The notes below the pieces were generated by a model. It made no database searches, was not told the origin of the DNA, and saw only the letters and a program-made list of their open reading frames with translations. From contig NZ_VRKW01000001.1 in NCBI RefSeq assembly GCF_009746715.1, positions 682,001 through 746,000 on the forward strand: a DNA stretch of 64,000 nucleotides, written 5' to 3'. Position numbers and translations under genes: made by a program. Origin of the DNA: Ketobacter sp. MCCC 1A13808. GTDB lineage: Bacteria; Pseudomonadota; Gammaproteobacteria; Pseudomonadales; Ketobacteraceae. Every line of letters starts with the position of its first letter. The stretch's first letter is position 1. Below are positions 37,002 to 46,376 of the stretch, one piece after another.

Positions 37002-37988
37002 ATGAAAGCTGTGCATTGTAAAGAGTTTGGGCCACCAGAGAAGCTGGTTGTTGAAGATGTCCCCGCCCCGACACCGGGCGCAAACGATGTGCTAATCGAC
37101 GTAAAAGCCGCCGGCATCAATTTCCCTGACACCCTGATCATTGAAAATAAATATCAATTCAAGCCGCCTCTCCCTTTCATACCGGGTACCGAGGTGTCCG
37201 GCACGGTGGCGGCCGTGGGCGACCAGGTTAAACACGTTAAACCCGGAGACCAGGTGATGGGCTTTGCCTTTGTCGGTGGTTATGCAGAACAACTCAGTGT
37301 TCCCGCCGCCAGCTGCTTTCCAATGCCGGAAACATTCAGCTACGAGCAAGCCGCCGCATTCACCATGATTTACGGCACCTCTTATTACGCCCTGAAACAA
37401 CGCGGCAACCTGCAATCCGGAGAAACACTACTGGTGCTCGGAGCTTCCGGCGGTGTGGGCATGGCTGCAGTGGAGCTTGGTAAATTAATGGGAGCAACCG
37501 TGATCGCAGCGGGTGGCAACCTGGAGAAGCTCGCTGTCTGCAAAGAGCGTGGTGCAGATCACGTGGTCAATTACAACGACGCTGACTGGAAAGATCAGGT
37601 AAAAGCTTTAACTTCGGGCAACGGCGCAGACGTCATTTACGATGCGGTGGGGGGCGACTACACCAAAACCGCATTGCGCTGCATTAACTGGGGTGGCCGC
37701 TTATTGGTGGTCGGCTTCGCCAGCGGTGACATTCCCCAACTTGCGGCCAATCTGACATTATTAAAGAGCAGCTCAATTGTCGGCGTATTCTGGGGCGCTT
37801 CATTGACCAAAGAAGCACAGGCGAATCAAGACAATTTCAAACAACTTTATCAATGGTCCATGGAAGGTAAAATTCAGCCCTACGTTTGCGCCAGCTATCC
37901 TCTGGACCAAGTAGCAGACGCAATGAACCTGCTGTTGCAACGGAAAGCGATCGGAAAAGTCGTCCTCACTACCGGTGAGACCCAATAA
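37002..37988 (+). CDS. NADPH:quinone oxidoreductase-like MDR protein
   Basis: 328-residue zinc-independent medium-chain dehydrogenase. It has the GroES-like N-terminal half (IPGTEVSGTVAAVGD) and a Rossmann half with VLGASGGVGMAAVELGKLMGA, then DVIYDAVGGDY typical of quinone oxidoreductases and enoyl reductases. A ribosome site (AAGGAAAA) precedes ATG. It is the first gene of a three-gene set with a thioesterase and an enoyl-CoA hydratase, suggesting an acyl-CoA substrate. Confidence 0.85.
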   Translation: MKAVHCKEFGPPEKLVVEDVPAPTPGANDVLIDVKAAGINFPDTLIIENKYQFKPPLPFIPGTEVSGTVAAVGDQVKHVKPGDQVMGFAFVGGYAEQLSVPAASCFPMPETFSYEQAAAFTMIYGTSYYALKQRGNLQSGETLLVLGASGGVGMAAVELGKLMGATVIAAGGNLEKLAVCKERGADHVVNYNDADWKDQVKALTSGNGADVIYDAVGGDYTKTALRCINWGGRLLVVGFASGDIPQLAANLTLLKSSSIVGVFWGASLTKEAQANQDNFKQLYQWSMEGKIQPYVCASYPLDQVADAMNLLLQRKAIGKVVLTTGETQ

Positions 37989-38012
37989 TCTCAACCCATC
38001 GCGAGAAGTATC

Positions 38013-38627
38013 ATGTGGTTTATTATTCGATTTATCCTGGCGCTTTATATTCAGAAAACCAAGCCGACTAAATCTTTGCTGGATTGGGTACACTCACACC
38101 ATCGGGTTATGCCCTGGGATCTGGATGCCAACATCCACATGAACAACGTTAAATACCTCAAGTATCTGGAACGGGGGCGCGTGGAACAAATGATCCATAC
38201 GCCCTGGCTGCAGACTATGCATGCACGACGAGTCAAAGCGCTGATCGCGAATACTGAAATCAGCTATATAAAAGAGATGCGACCCATGCAGCATTTTACG
38301 GTTGAAACCCGTATCAATGGCTGGGATGACCGCTACGTTTATATCGAGCAACTCTTCACACACGACGGCACTATTTTCACCGCAGCTCTGGTTCGTATGG
38401 CGTTGGTGAGTATGCGTACGGGTAAACGGGTGACGCCCACCACTGAATTAGGCGATGCGTTTCCGGATTTGGCGCCGCCTGATTTGCCCGCCAGTGTGAC
38501 GCTTCTTAATCAACTGATAAAGGCCCAGCGCCAGGAAACGCAAACTCGACTTGAAACCAGGCAAACGCACACTTTCATCGTCCAAACACAACCTCAAAAA
38601 GAACCATCACAGGATATAATTTCATGA
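38013..38627 (+). CDS. Hotdog-fold acyl-CoA thioesterase (4HBT-like)
   Basis: 204 residues. The N-terminal hydrophobic stretch (MWFIIRFILALYIQ) may anchor it to the membrane. The hotdog core has PWDLDANIHMNNVKYLKYLERGRVE, where the Asp is the usual catalytic residue, as in THEM6/YbgC-like proteins. A polar C-terminal tail (about 170-204) is Gln-rich. It lies 24 bases after the quinone oxidoreductase and overlaps the enoyl-CoA hydratase by 4 bases (ATGA). Confidence 0.8.
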   Translation: MWFIIRFILALYIQKTKPTKSLLDWVHSHHRVMPWDLDANIHMNNVKYLKYLERGRVEQMIHTPWLQTMHARRVKALIANTEISYIKEMRPMQHFTVETRINGWDDRYVYIEQLFTHDGTIFTAALVRMALVSMRTGKRVTPTTELGDAFPDLAPPDLPASVTLLNQLIKAQRQETQTRLETRQTHTFIVQTQPQKEPSQDIIS

Positions 38628-39391
38628 CAGACTTAGTCACTACTCAGATTGAGGATGGCGTTATCACCATCCAGTTGAACCGGGGTGATAAAAAAAATGC
38701 ACTGACCGGAGAGATGTATCACGCGATCTGCGATGGCCTGGATCAATTGGAAAATGATCCGGCATTGCGTGTTGCGTTGATCAAAGGAACCGAAGATTGC
38801 TTCACTGCCGGCAATGACCTGGTGGATTTCCTGAACAGCTCGAGCATCGGCGGCGATTCTCCGGTGGCGAGATTTTTGCGCACGCTGCCAAACCTCACTA
38901 AACCGTTGGTAGCTGCCGTCAATGGCCCCGCGGTTGGCGTCGGAACCACCATGCTTATGCACTGCGATCTGGTGTATGCCGCACCGGGATCCAAATTCCA
39001 GATGCCCTTCGCAAACCTGGGTCTATGCCCGGAAGCCGGATCGAGCTTGCTGATTCCTCAATTGGTCGGCTATCGCCGTGCGGCAGAGTTGCTGATGCTA
39101 TGTGAATTATTCGATGCCCACACCGCGAAAGAAATGGGTTTCGTGAGCGAGGTAATTGAGGAAGATTATCAAGCCTATGCCCTGGAAAAAGCGAAAAAGC
39201 TGGCTCGACAACCACCCGCCTCAATGCGCATTACCAAACAGCTACTGCGTCAGGGCAATCAGGAACAATTGAAGGCGGTAATGGCTGCGGAAGAAAAATA
39301 TTTCAGTGAAATGCTGGAAGCGCCGGAAGCAAAAGAAGCGTTCAATGCGTTTCTGGAAAAGCGTAAACCGGATTTCACACAATTCAGTTAA
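38624..39391 (+). CDS. Enoyl-CoA hydratase/isomerase family protein
   Basis: 255-residue crotonase-fold protein. The oxyanion-hole segments are CFTAGNDLVDF and NGPAVGVGTTMLMHCDLVYA. In the second active-site region it reads LGLCPEAGSSLLIPQLVGYRRA, with one glutamate in PEAG, as in isomerase-type members and in PaaG/Eci-like proteins. The downstream helices RQPPASMRITKQLLRQG are standard. Third gene of the operon; a terminator follows 6 bases after the stop. Exact reaction uncertain (hydratase or delta3-delta2 isomerase). Confidence 0.82.
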   Translation: MTDLVTTQIEDGVITIQLNRGDKKNALTGEMYHAICDGLDQLENDPALRVALIKGTEDCFTAGNDLVDFLNSSSIGGDSPVARFLRTLPNLTKPLVAAVNGPAVGVGTTMLMHCDLVYAAPGSKFQMPFANLGLCPEAGSSLLIPQLVGYRRAAELLMLCELFDAHTAKEMGFVSEVIEEDYQAYALEKAKKLARQPPASMRITKQLLRQGNQEQLKAVMAAEEKYFSEMLEAPEAKEAFNAFLEKRKPDFTQFS

Positions 39392-39396
39392 CGCTG

Positions 39397-39442
39397 AAAA
39401 TGACGGGTCCGGCTGATTAATTTAGCCGGACCCGTCATTTTT
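39397..39442. terminator. Bidirectional terminator, enoyl-CoA hydratase / yceI
   Basis: An 18-bp perfect stem (AAAATGACGGGTCCGGCT and its complement at 39424-39441) with a 9-base AT-rich loop and T/A flanks stands between the convergent genes. Confidence 0.92.
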
Positions 39443-39448
39443 CCATTA

Positions 39449-40039
39449 TTACTGACGTACACCTTCGATTGAAATATAAATTTCTGCATACTCGGCCGCA
39501 GGCCCGAGGTTGTAATCAATACCGAAGTCTTTCAGTTTAATGCGAGTGGTGGCTTCAAACCCCTGACGATGACCACCCCATGGATCATCCCCTCCTCCAA
39601 TATAAGTGGTATCTAAAGTGACAGGCTTAGTCACACCTTTCAGAGTGAAATCGCCTGTTATCTTTGCAGTTTTGTCACCGGTTTTCTCAACTTTAGTACT
39701 TTTAAAACTGGCGTTCGGAAACTTGGAAACATTGAAAAAATCTTTGCCACGCAGGTGTTTATCGCGTTCTGCGTGGTTGGAGTCCAGGCTCGCCACGTCA
39801 ATCGCCACATTCACCTTGGAGTTCTCAATATTTTTCTCATCGAGAGTAAAAGTGCCATCGAATTTATTAAAGCGGCCCAATAGCCAACTGAAGCCAAGAT
39901 GCTTGATTTTAAATTGGATGAAGGCATGGGTGCCTTTGATATCCATTTTATAAGTATCAGCGGCTTGCGCCGCACCGGTCGCAAATAACAGAACAAAGCT
40001 CATTATTACCAGAAAAGCGGATTTCTTTTGTACTCGCAT
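39449..40039 (-). CDS. YceI family periplasmic protein
   Basis: 196-residue lipocalin-like periplasmic protein that binds a polyisoprenoid or similar amphiphile. A signal peptide covers roughly residues 1-26 and ends AAQA; the core begins YKMDIKGTHAFIQFKIKHLGFSWLLGRF, the YceI signature, and ends IEGVRQ. The ATG at 40039 (MRVQKK) is preferred since GGAG lies 7 bases upstream; the ATG at 40051 lacks one. It is preceded by a cytochrome b561 gene, as in many YceI loci. Confidence 0.9.
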   Translation of the reverse strand: MRVQKKSAFLVIMSFVLLFATGAAQAADTYKMDIKGTHAFIQFKIKHLGFSWLLGRFNKFDGTFTLDEKNIENSKVNVAIDVASLDSNHAERDKHLRGKDFFNVSKFPNASFKSTKVEKTGDKTAKITGDFTLKGVTKPVTLDTTYIGGGDDPWGGHRQGFEATTRIKLKDFGIDYNLGPAAEYAEIYISIEGVRQ

Positions 40040-40040
40040 T

Positions 40041-40613
40041 CTAATCTCCATTTTCTATCGATTGGGGAAACAACATTCTTTTGAGGGTGTTATCGTGGTG
40101 AAAAAAGTGATGATACAGGGCTGCGGTGGCATGTAGAACCACTAATGCCGCAAACCCGTATGCAATCCAGCGATGTGCTCTGCCTGCCCACTCGGCCTGG
40201 TCGGAAGAGAGTTCAAACAGAGCGCCGAGCCAGGCTTGACCGAACAGTTGCAGATCACTTCCATCCGCCGTGACAATAATATATCCACTAAAGGTTAAAA
40301 CAATTATGAAGCAATACAGCAGGAGATGCGCGAGCCTGGCCAGCACAGCCTGAAGACCGGACTCTCCCTCGAAGGCCGGGGTAACACTGAAAGCAACCCA
40401 CAGAAGCCTTATTAGCGTCAACACTCCCAGCATTAAACCGACGGCTTTATGCCACTCAGGTAACACGTTATAAAGGGTGTCGTAGTAGGTCAGTTCGACC
40501 ATATACAGGCCGATTCCAAAGATAAACGCCGCCATCAGGAAGGACAACCAATGGATCGCAATACTCACCCAACCGTATGATTGTATTGAATTAAATAAAT
40601 TACTCTCCGTCAT
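40041..40613 (-). CDS. Cytochrome b561 family protein
   Basis: 190-residue di-haem membrane cytochrome with four helices. Haem-ligand histidines sit in SIAIHWLSFL, LPEWHKAVGL, RAHRWIAYGF and VLHATAALYHHFFHHD. Prokaryotic b561 proteins transfer electrons between the quinone pool and small molecules such as superoxide. It lies immediately before yceI in one transcription unit. Confidence 0.9.
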   Translation of the reverse strand: MTESNLFNSIQSYGWVSIAIHWLSFLMAAFIFGIGLYMVELTYYDTLYNVLPEWHKAVGLMLGVLTLIRLLWVAFSVTPAFEGESGLQAVLARLAHLLLYCFIIVLTFSGYIIVTADGSDLQLFGQAWLGALFELSSDQAEWAGRAHRWIAYGFAALVVLHATAALYHHFFHHDNTLKRMLFPQSIENGD

Positions 40614-40865
40614 GGGCGATTATTTCCCTACCGTTTATCCCTAAAAATCAACCAGTTATAAATAACAAAAACCACCTCAAAGTCAATATGGTATTATTTC
40701 GCATTCTATATCCTGTTTAGTTTATAGAAGTTGTTTGGTTATTCGGGAGAATGGTGGTTATCAAGTCTCCTTATTTAAAGGGAAATTCACTCTTCGCTTT
40801 TGTCGTTTGCGCTACGCATAAAACAAGGGGTCGGGCATCAGCATTTAGGGTAAAGGGAACGGACC
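40614..40865. other. Divergent intergenic region, b561 / hypothetical
   Basis: 252 bases, AT-rich near the cytochrome gene. No gene, hairpin or clear promoter hexamer was recognised. Confidence 0.35.
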
Positions 40866-41285
40866 ATGAATTTGAAATCCATAATGGCCAGCTGGGTCAT
40901 TGCAATGTGCCTGCTGGGGTTGGTTAGCCTGTTGAGCCAACCGGTGAAAAACGACGAAACCCATCAACAACAGCACTTATTCATGTTACCAGAAGAACAA
41001 GCCCCGCAGACCGAAGCCCAGGTGACCGAGCTTGAAGCTAAAGTCTGGTGTGCGCTGGAAAGCAACCAGGCAGTTCAATTTCAGTTTCGGGGCAAAGAAC
41101 GTCAGATCCGTGGCAGCATGGGTATCGCGCCAGATTGGACACCTTCTGATAAAAACATCAACCCGGATCATCTTGCAGCCTCATGCGAAGACATACGCTA
41201 TCAACAGTTAGCCGGTCTGAATCACATTGAGAACGATTTTACCGGCTACGATCCGGCTCTGGAATTCATGTTCACCACACTATAA
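40866..41285 (+). CDS. Hypothetical secreted or membrane-anchored protein
   Basis: 139 residues of unknown family. A hydrophobic N-terminal helix (about 7-24, MASWVIAMCLLGLVSLLSQP) acts as signal or anchor. The rest is hydrophilic with two cysteines (WCALESN and ASCEDIRY) that could form a disulphide and a conserved-looking FQFRGKERQIRGSMG stretch. No catalytic motif is visible. It converges with the ferredoxin-type reductase, 12 bases away. Codon use looks like the neighbours, so it is a real gene. Confidence 0.6.
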   Translation: MNLKSIMASWVIAMCLLGLVSLLSQPVKNDETHQQQHLFMLPEEQAPQTEAQVTELEAKVWCALESNQAVQFQFRGKERQIRGSMGIAPDWTPSDKNINPDHLAASCEDIRYQQLAGLNHIENDFTGYDPALEFMFTTL

Positions 41286-41297
41286 GAAAGCAGGATG

Positions 41298-42458
41298 TTA
41301 ATTGCCGGATAACTTTACTACGACCGAATCACAAGGGTAGGAAACACAACTCAATATATAGCCTTGCCTAGCATCCTCAATGGACAGCGAATTAGGCTCA
41401 TCCATTAATACCGAGCCGGATTTCACCCTCACCTTACAGGTCTGACAGTTACCCACAGTGCACTTTTGAGGAATTGCCACTCCAGCCCTGTGCGCACTTT
41501 CCAGAATGGTATCCACCTTTCGTTGGCGCACTTGCACCATCTTGCGTAGCAGCCTTGAAGGAAGAAACGTCAACGCCCGCGGTCTTAACTGTTGTGACAA
41601 CAGTGAATCCGGAGCTGAATTAAAGTTTTCAATTTTTATTCTGGATGCCGGGATACCGGCTCGAGCGAAGGCTTCTGAACACTTTTTTACCAGGCCATAA
41701 GGACCGCATAAATAAAATAACGCACTGGCGGAATCCGATACTCTGGACAGAATTTTTTCGCCGTCCAGGCGCCTGAACGGATCATGGCCATCCCCCTCCT
41801 TACGAGTATACTGAAACAGCACTGTCAGTCCCACGTGCTCTGCCTCAAGACGTGCAAGTTGCCGCGCGAATATCGCTTGCTCACGGGAACGGATTGCGTA
41901 TAGCAACTGAATCTCGGCATCCGGATTTTTCCCTAGCAATTCTTTTATCAGGGAATAAACAGGGACTATGCCGGCTCCCGCAGCGATAAACACGTAGCGC
42001 TGATTCTCCGGATGGACAGCGGGCAAAACGAAATCACCAGCGGGATCATCAATATAAAATTGGTCTCCCACCCCCAATGACGATTTGAGATAAGAGGAAA
42101 CACGCCCCTGGAAAATTCTCTGCACGGTGATGGTATAGTTATTTTCGTGAGTGGCGCTGGAAAACGAATAACAGCGCTGAAAGAAAGTCGCCCCCATCGG
42201 CAACGTCAATGTTACAAACTGCCCTGCTTTAAAGTTAAGCCGGTATCCTTCCAACAACTCAAATTCAATGGTGATAGCACGGGGGGTTTCGTGATGAATA
42301 CGAACAACTTCTGCTTTATAGCAATTATCCAGGATAGTCGATTGGCGATCCGGACGGACGGACGGCACGGCCACCCCCATCGGTTGCAAAGCGCGATTCA
42401 AGCGCTGCAATACCCAGGGTGGTAAAGTTTGATTGAGAGTTTTAGAAATTCTGCCCAC
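41298..42458 (-). CDS. Ferredoxin-NAD(P) reductase with C-terminal 2Fe-2S domain
   Basis: 386-residue electron-transfer protein. FAD domain with RCYSFSSA (RxYS), NAD(P) domain with AAGAGIVPVYSLIKELL and LCGPYGLVKKC, then a plant-type ferredoxin domain whose cluster cysteines are in CTVGNCQTCKV and, about 30 residues later, ILSC. The order FAD-NAD-2Fe-2S matches Hcr/phenol-hydroxylase-reductase-like and fatty-acid-desaturase reductases. An N-terminal extension of 50 residues has no known domain. The partner oxygenase or desaturase is not in the window. Confidence 0.87.
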   Translation of the reverse strand: MGRISKTLNQTLPPWVLQRLNRALQPMGVAVPSVRPDRQSTILDNCYKAEVVRIHHETPRAITIEFELLEGYRLNFKAGQFVTLTLPMGATFFQRCYSFSSATHENNYTITVQRIFQGRVSSYLKSSLGVGDQFYIDDPAGDFVLPAVHPENQRYVFIAAGAGIVPVYSLIKELLGKNPDAEIQLLYAIRSREQAIFARQLARLEAEHVGLTVLFQYTRKEGDGHDPFRRLDGEKILSRVSDSASALFYLCGPYGLVKKCSEAFARAGIPASRIKIENFNSAPDSLLSQQLRPRALTFLPSRLLRKMVQVRQRKVDTILESAHRAGVAIPQKCTVGNCQTCKVRVKSGSVLMDEPNSLSIEDARQGYILSCVSYPCDSVVVKLSGN

Positions 42459-42526
42459 AGCTTGAATCCGTCATTCAACCTGCCACATTAAATCATATAT
42501 CAAAAAAAATTATCCGGTAATTGGCG

Positions 42527-42841
42527 CTAGTCGTCCCAAAAACGTCGCAACTGAAACGCACAATAACCTACAGCGAACAATACGTTCACTACGATACTGG
42601 TCTGGGTGCTGGTACTGAGCTGACGGGGAGTCATGACGTCCTTGGCCAATTGCGATTCCGGTAACCCCCATAGCGCAATCACTACCATAATGACGGCGAT
42701 AACCAACACACCGACAATCATGCTGATAAAGGCTTTGCTGCGATCGAGCCACTGTTGAATCGCCGCGTATTCGATAAAGCCGTTCAGGGCGCTGCACAGC
42801 ACCCAGGTCATCAACAAGGATCCAACAATGTAGCCCGCCAT
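42527..42841 (-). CDS. Small hypothetical membrane protein
   Basis: 104 residues with a hydrophobic N-terminus (about 1-18), a second helix (36-58, FISMIVGVLVIAVIMVVIALWG) and a third (83-98). I recognise no family. The start ATG overlaps the prfC TGA by one base, so it is coupled to prfC translation. It ends RRFWDD. Confidence 0.6.
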   Translation of the reverse strand: MAGYIVGSLLMTWVLCSALNGFIEYAAIQQWLDRSKAFISMIVGVLVIAVIMVVIALWGLPESQLAKDVMTPRQLSTSTQTSIVVNVLFAVGYCAFQLRRFWDD

Positions 42842-44427
42842 CAGTGCTCGCGGGTTTCCTGAAAACGAATGTCGGGCCAGCGTTCCTGGGTCAGCTCCAG
42901 ATTAACTCGCGTCGGCGCCAGGTAGGTAAGGTATCCTCCGCCGTCAATCGCCAGATTATCGTGACATTTCTTCTTAAAGTCCTCCAACATTCGCGCATCG
43001 TCGCAGTATACCCAACGGGCAGTGCTGACGCTGACATTGTCGTAGGAGCACTCTACCTTATATTCATCCTTGAGACGGTAGGCCACCACATCGAATTGCA
43101 ACACTCCAACCGCGCCCACAACAATGTCATTATTACGCAGTGGCATAAATACCTGAGTTGCGCCTTCTTCTGACAATTGCTTGATCCCCTTTTGCAGCTG
43201 CTTACTTTTCAATGGATCCCGCAATTGCACCCGCCGGAACAGCTCCGGTGCAAAGTGCGGTATACCCTGAAAATTCATATCTTCGCCACTACTAAATGTG
43301 TCGCCGATTTGTATTGTGCCGTGATTATGCAAACCAATGATATCGCCAGGCCAAGCCGTATCGAGGTGCTCCCGCTCTCCGGCCCTGAACGTCATAGCAT
43401 CCGAGATTCTGACCTCTTTTCCAAGTCGTACATGGCGCATTTTCATGCCTTTTTCGTAATGCCCGGAGCAAATCCGCATAAAGGCGATACGATCCCGGTG
43501 TTTCGGATCCATGTTAGCCTGAATCTTAAACACGAAGCCACTAAAACGATCGTCATCTACCTCCACCTGGCGAATATCGGTTTCCCTACCCTGAGGTTTC
43601 GGTGCCCACTGTACCAACCCGTCCAATAGATGATCGACACCAAAGTTGCCCAATGCGGTCCCGAAAAATACCGGGGTTAGTTTGCCCTGCAGAAAGGCGT
43701 CAAGTTCGAATTCGTGGCTGGCCCCTTTCACCAGTTCAAGCTCTTCTCGCAGATCGTCTGCCAAGTTGCCCACGGCTTCATCCAGCTCAGGATTGTTCAG
43801 TCCTTTTATCGGCCGCACACTCTGAATCGTATGTCCCTGCCCGCTGTGGTAGAGATAGGTGGTATCTTGATATATGTTGTACACACCTTTGAACAGTTTG
43901 CCCATCCCAATCGGCCAGGTCACCGGGGCACAGTTGATATTCAAAATGCTTTCCACTTCGTCCAGCAGATCAATCGGATCCCGTATATCCCGATCCATTT
44001 TGTTCACAAAGGACAAAATCGGGGTGTCTCTCAAACGACAAACTTCCATCAGTTTAATCGTCCGTGGTTCAACCCCCTTGGCTCCATCTATAACCATCAA
44101 CGCGGAATCGACTGCAGTCAGGGTCCGGTAGGTATCTTCCGAGAAATCTTCGTGGCCTGGAGTATCCAGCAGGTTCACCGTGCAATCTTTATAAGGGAAC
44201 TGCATTACCGAGGTGGTCACCGAAATGCCCCTTTCCTTTTCCATTTCCATCCAATCGGAGGTAGCATGACGGTCTGAACCACGTCCTTTAACCGTTCCCG
44301 CCACCTGAATTTGGTTTCCGTACAGCAGCAACTTCTCAGTTATTGTGGTTTTACCAGCATCCGGGTGCGAGATGATAGCGAATGTTCTTCGCTTATTGAT
44401 TTCATTAAGAAAATCGGCGTTTGCCAT
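42841..44427 (-). CDS. prfC: Peptide chain release factor 3 (GTPase), element-modified N-terminus
   Basis: GTPase that recycles RF1/RF2 after translation termination. 528 residues. P-loop SHPDAGKTT, switch [16 protein letters not shown] and NKMDRD are intact. The ATG at 44427 gives [16 protein letters not shown]; the longer frame to 44526 is not credible. The first 15 codons lie on the island side of a 21-bp sequence (44362-44382) that recurs at 48581-48601. The present 5-prime end therefore seems to have been supplied by an integrated element, as happens when SXT/R391-type elements insert into prfC. The gene itself appears functional. Confidence 0.95.
   Translation of the reverse strand: MANADFLNEINKRRTFAIISHPDAGKTTITEKLLLYGNQIQVAGTVKGRGSDRHATSDWMEMEKERGISVTTSVMQFPYKDCTVNLLDTPGHEDFSEDTYRTLTAVDSALMVIDGAKGVEPRTIKLMEVCRLRDTPILSFVNKMDRDIRDPIDLLDEVESILNINCAPVTWPIGMGKLFKGVYNIYQDTTYLYHSGQGHTIQSVRPIKGLNNPELDEAVGNLADDLREELELVKGASHEFELDAFLQGKLTPVFFGTALGNFGVDHLLDGLVQWAPKPQGRETDIRQVEVDDDRFSGFVFKIQANMDPKHRDRIAFMRICSGHYEKGMKMRHVRLGKEVRISDAMTFRAGEREHLDTAWPGDIIGLHNHGTIQIGDTFSSGEDMNFQGIPHFAPELFRRVQLRDPLKSKQLQKGIKQLSEEGATQVFMPLRNNDIVVGAVGVLQFDVVAYRLKDEYKVECSYDNVSVSTARWVYCDDARMLEDFKKKCHDNLAIDGGGYLTYLAPTRVNLELTQERWPDIRFQETREH
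44362..44382. repeat. Attachment-site core in prfC (left copy)
   Basis: A 21-bp sequence inside prfC codons 16-22 (encoding FAIISHP) identical to 48581-48601. Identity stops sharply on the prfC-body side (CCGGATGC in prfC, CCGAATAA in the other copy), while on the start-codon side the two copies stay similar but not identical. This is the pattern expected for a recombination core after site-specific integration. Confidence 0.8.
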
Positions 44428-44443
44428 GTATCCAAATTCCCAT

Positions 44444-44465
44444 TTTGTACAAAAGTTTGTACAAA
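44444..44465. repeat. Two TTTGTACAAA repeats upstream of prfC
   Basis: Two perfect copies of TTTGTACAAA (44444-44453 and 44456-44465), 12 bp apart, begin 17 bp upstream of the prfC ATG. Related copies lie upstream of the prfC remnant and upstream of the integrase gene. They are candidate arm-type integrase sites or a regulator operator. Confidence 0.6.
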
Positions 44466-44590
44466 AAAATAAAGTTAACTCTAAGCCCTGATTTTCAAGT
44501 CGTCTGCCAAGGCCTACAGCCAGCAAAACCTCCCATCAAAGCATTGATAAAATTGAGCGCTATTCTAGCAAAATGACTAAACGTTATAAA

Positions 44591-45505
44591 TCATACGCCC
44601 AGTACTTCTTTCAGCTTTTCTAGCGCCTGTTTATGTTTTTCATCTGGCATTTTAGCCAGATTAATTTGTTTCCACTTAATGGCCGGAAGCTCACTAACTC
44701 CGCTCAACTCGAGCAGCGGCCAGTCTGGCTCACGGTTTTTAAACGACAGTAAAAACGCTTTTTCATTTTCGGTTAGCCCTTGATGAATAAGCGCTACCAA
44801 TCGCTCCCTAACTGCTTCCAGCTCTTCCAAGGGAACATCTGTCTCGGCCATGTTGGCAAATTCACCTGCGTAGATGGCCGAAATATCCTTAAATTGGGGC
44901 TTTAGCAGTTCGGCCATAGGCCTATTGTGGCTTGAGAGATACACCAGCAAAGCTTTGCGAATCTCGTCAGTCAGCCCTTCATTTTCCAAAAGCCACTTAA
45001 CATCAAATAAGTCTCGTGGATGCTGCCTATCCAATGCTGCACATATTTTACCAGCATATAGATCCGCCAAAGCGACGACAGGAACTTCAACATAACCGAA
45101 TTCATCTTCTACAGCAGCGCGCACCTCCATGAGCTTCGGCTCATAAACCGTGCCGCGTAATACAGGTGATAATTCCACCTTGATCTGCACACCGTTGCGG
45201 GCAACGATCAGCCTCAGTGCATCGCGCTTCGACTTATAGGCTTCGGTCAGCTCTATGTCTTTAAACGCTGCTTTTAATTCAGCACTGATAACATCGAGTG
45301 CATCACAAATTTCCTGCAAGGCTTCATCACGGCCTTTCATTGGCAGATACACCAGATCAATATCAACCGACAAGCGCGGAAATTCTCTGACAAAGAGATT
45401 AATTGCCGTACCACCTCTAAGCGCAAAACATTCCTGTTTAGCGACAAAAGGCAAAACCTGCATCAAAAGCTGCACTTGCTTGTAGTAAATGCTGTTTCTA
45501 TCCAT
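44591..45505 (-). CDS. abiEii: AbiEii/AbiGii-family nucleotidyltransferase toxin
   Basis: 304-residue toxin of a type IV-like toxin-antitoxin / abortive-infection system. The nucleotidyltransferase core shows GGTAINLF (residues 31-38) and the metal-binding pair in SVDIDL (Asp48 and Asp50), followed by conserved downstream segments. AbiEii homologues transfer nucleotides, for some members to tRNA, and cause dormancy during phage infection. The partner antitoxin gene lies 25 bp upstream or slightly more. It is the first gene inside the prfC island. Confidence 0.88.
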   Translation of the reverse strand: MDRNSIYYKQVQLLMQVLPFVAKQECFALRGGTAINLFVREFPRLSVDIDLVYLPMKGRDEALQEICDALDVISAELKAAFKDIELTEAYKSKRDALRLIVARNGVQIKVELSPVLRGTVYEPKLMEVRAAVEDEFGYVEVPVVALADLYAGKICAALDRQHPRDLFDVKWLLENEGLTDEIRKALLVYLSSHNRPMAELLKPQFKDISAIYAGEFANMAETDVPLEELEAVRERLVALIHQGLTENEKAFLLSFKNREPDWPLLELSGVSELPAIKWKQINLAKMPDEKHKQALEKLKEVLGV

Positions 45506-45530
45506 CCCCTATTTTTCCCTAAACAAGAGC

Positions 45531-46370
45531 TTACACTTCACTCACCGATGCCATATGCGACGGCACGGTTATTAGATACTCAGCATCCAACTTCCCGCCT
45601 TTAGCAACAACACGCTTTCCTGAGCCCAAATCGTAATCCTTTACCTGCAACTTGCTAAACCAAGAGTAAGATTGGCGCTTCGCAAGCCAGAAGAACAAGC
45701 GTTTGGCCTTTACGCTTTTGCATGTGGTTAAAAGCGTATCAAGCTTTCTGGGTGACAAATTCACCAGACCTTGCATAAGTTCATCAGCGTGCTCAAATGA
45801 CACGCTTTCCGGCAAGTCCATCAACACTTCCAGTATGGCTTTCTCTGGGCATGAAAAATACACAGGTGGCAATTCCGCTTCCCACTCATACTCTTTAACA
45901 AAAGCTTTATCCTTAGATAAGCTTTCAGGCCATAGTTTACTTGTACTATGCCCTTTAAACTCAACGGGCAACGATAGTCGTGCCAGCCATGTCGGCAACT
46001 TTCCCGCCGCATATAAGTGGATATGTGGCGTATTACCCAATGATAAATACTGTGACAAACCCGATAAGGAGAGAGCAGACAGCCCACCGACCACCACAGG
46101 CGGTAGTTGTTCGCCGTCCCGTCTTTCCATACGCTGCATAGAAGCTACTACACCCTCCCAACTCACCGAGCGTGAATACTGGCTATAAACACCTGTAGCT
46201 AATAGCAATAGCGTGTCAGTTTTGACCGCATTATCCAGTGCATGGGCACTTAAGCCCTGCTCTGCCAACCACTTTTTGGTAGCCAGCATGCCATAGGGCA
46301 AAAGCGTCTTAAGTGACTGTTTATAAGCACCTTTCGCTACGTCTTCCTGTAAAGTAGTGCCCTTATCCAA
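45531..46370 (-). CDS. abiEi: AbiEi-family antitoxin
   Basis: About 279 residues, homologous over its length to the second AbiEi at 49100-49873. An N-terminal winged-helix part (about 15-90) contains LLPYGMLATKKWLAEQGLS, and a larger C-terminal domain contains PEKAILEVL...LMQGLVNLSPRKLDTLL and DLGSGKRVVAKGG, seen also in the second copy. Antitoxins of this group repress their own operon. Only TTG starts fit; the TTG at 46370 is best since AAAGG lies 9 bases upstream, but 46376 is possible. Operon with abiEii. Confidence 0.82.
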   Translation of the reverse strand: MDKGTTLQEDVAKGAYKQSLKTLLPYGMLATKKWLAEQGLSAHALDNAVKTDTLLLLATGVYSQYSRSVSWEGVVASMQRMERRDGEQLPPVVVGGLSALSLSGLSQYLSLGNTPHIHLYAAGKLPTWLARLSLPVEFKGHSTSKLWPESLSKDKAFVKEYEWEAELPPVYFSCPEKAILEVLMDLPESVSFEHADELMQGLVNLSPRKLDTLLTTCKSVKAKRLFFWLAKRQSYSWFSKLQVKDYDLGSGKRVVAKGGKLDAEYLITVPSHMASVSEV

Positions 46371-46376
46371 GCGCAA

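Noticed and set aside
42510-42797. Alternative minus-strand frame overlapping the small membrane protein
   Set aside because: Arg/Ser/His-rich shadow frame; the 42527-42841 frame has a coherent membrane pattern and couples to prfC.
44428-44526. N-terminal extension of prfC
   Set aside because: The conserved RF3 start [14 protein letters not shown] begins at 44427; upstream codons are element DNA with no homology.
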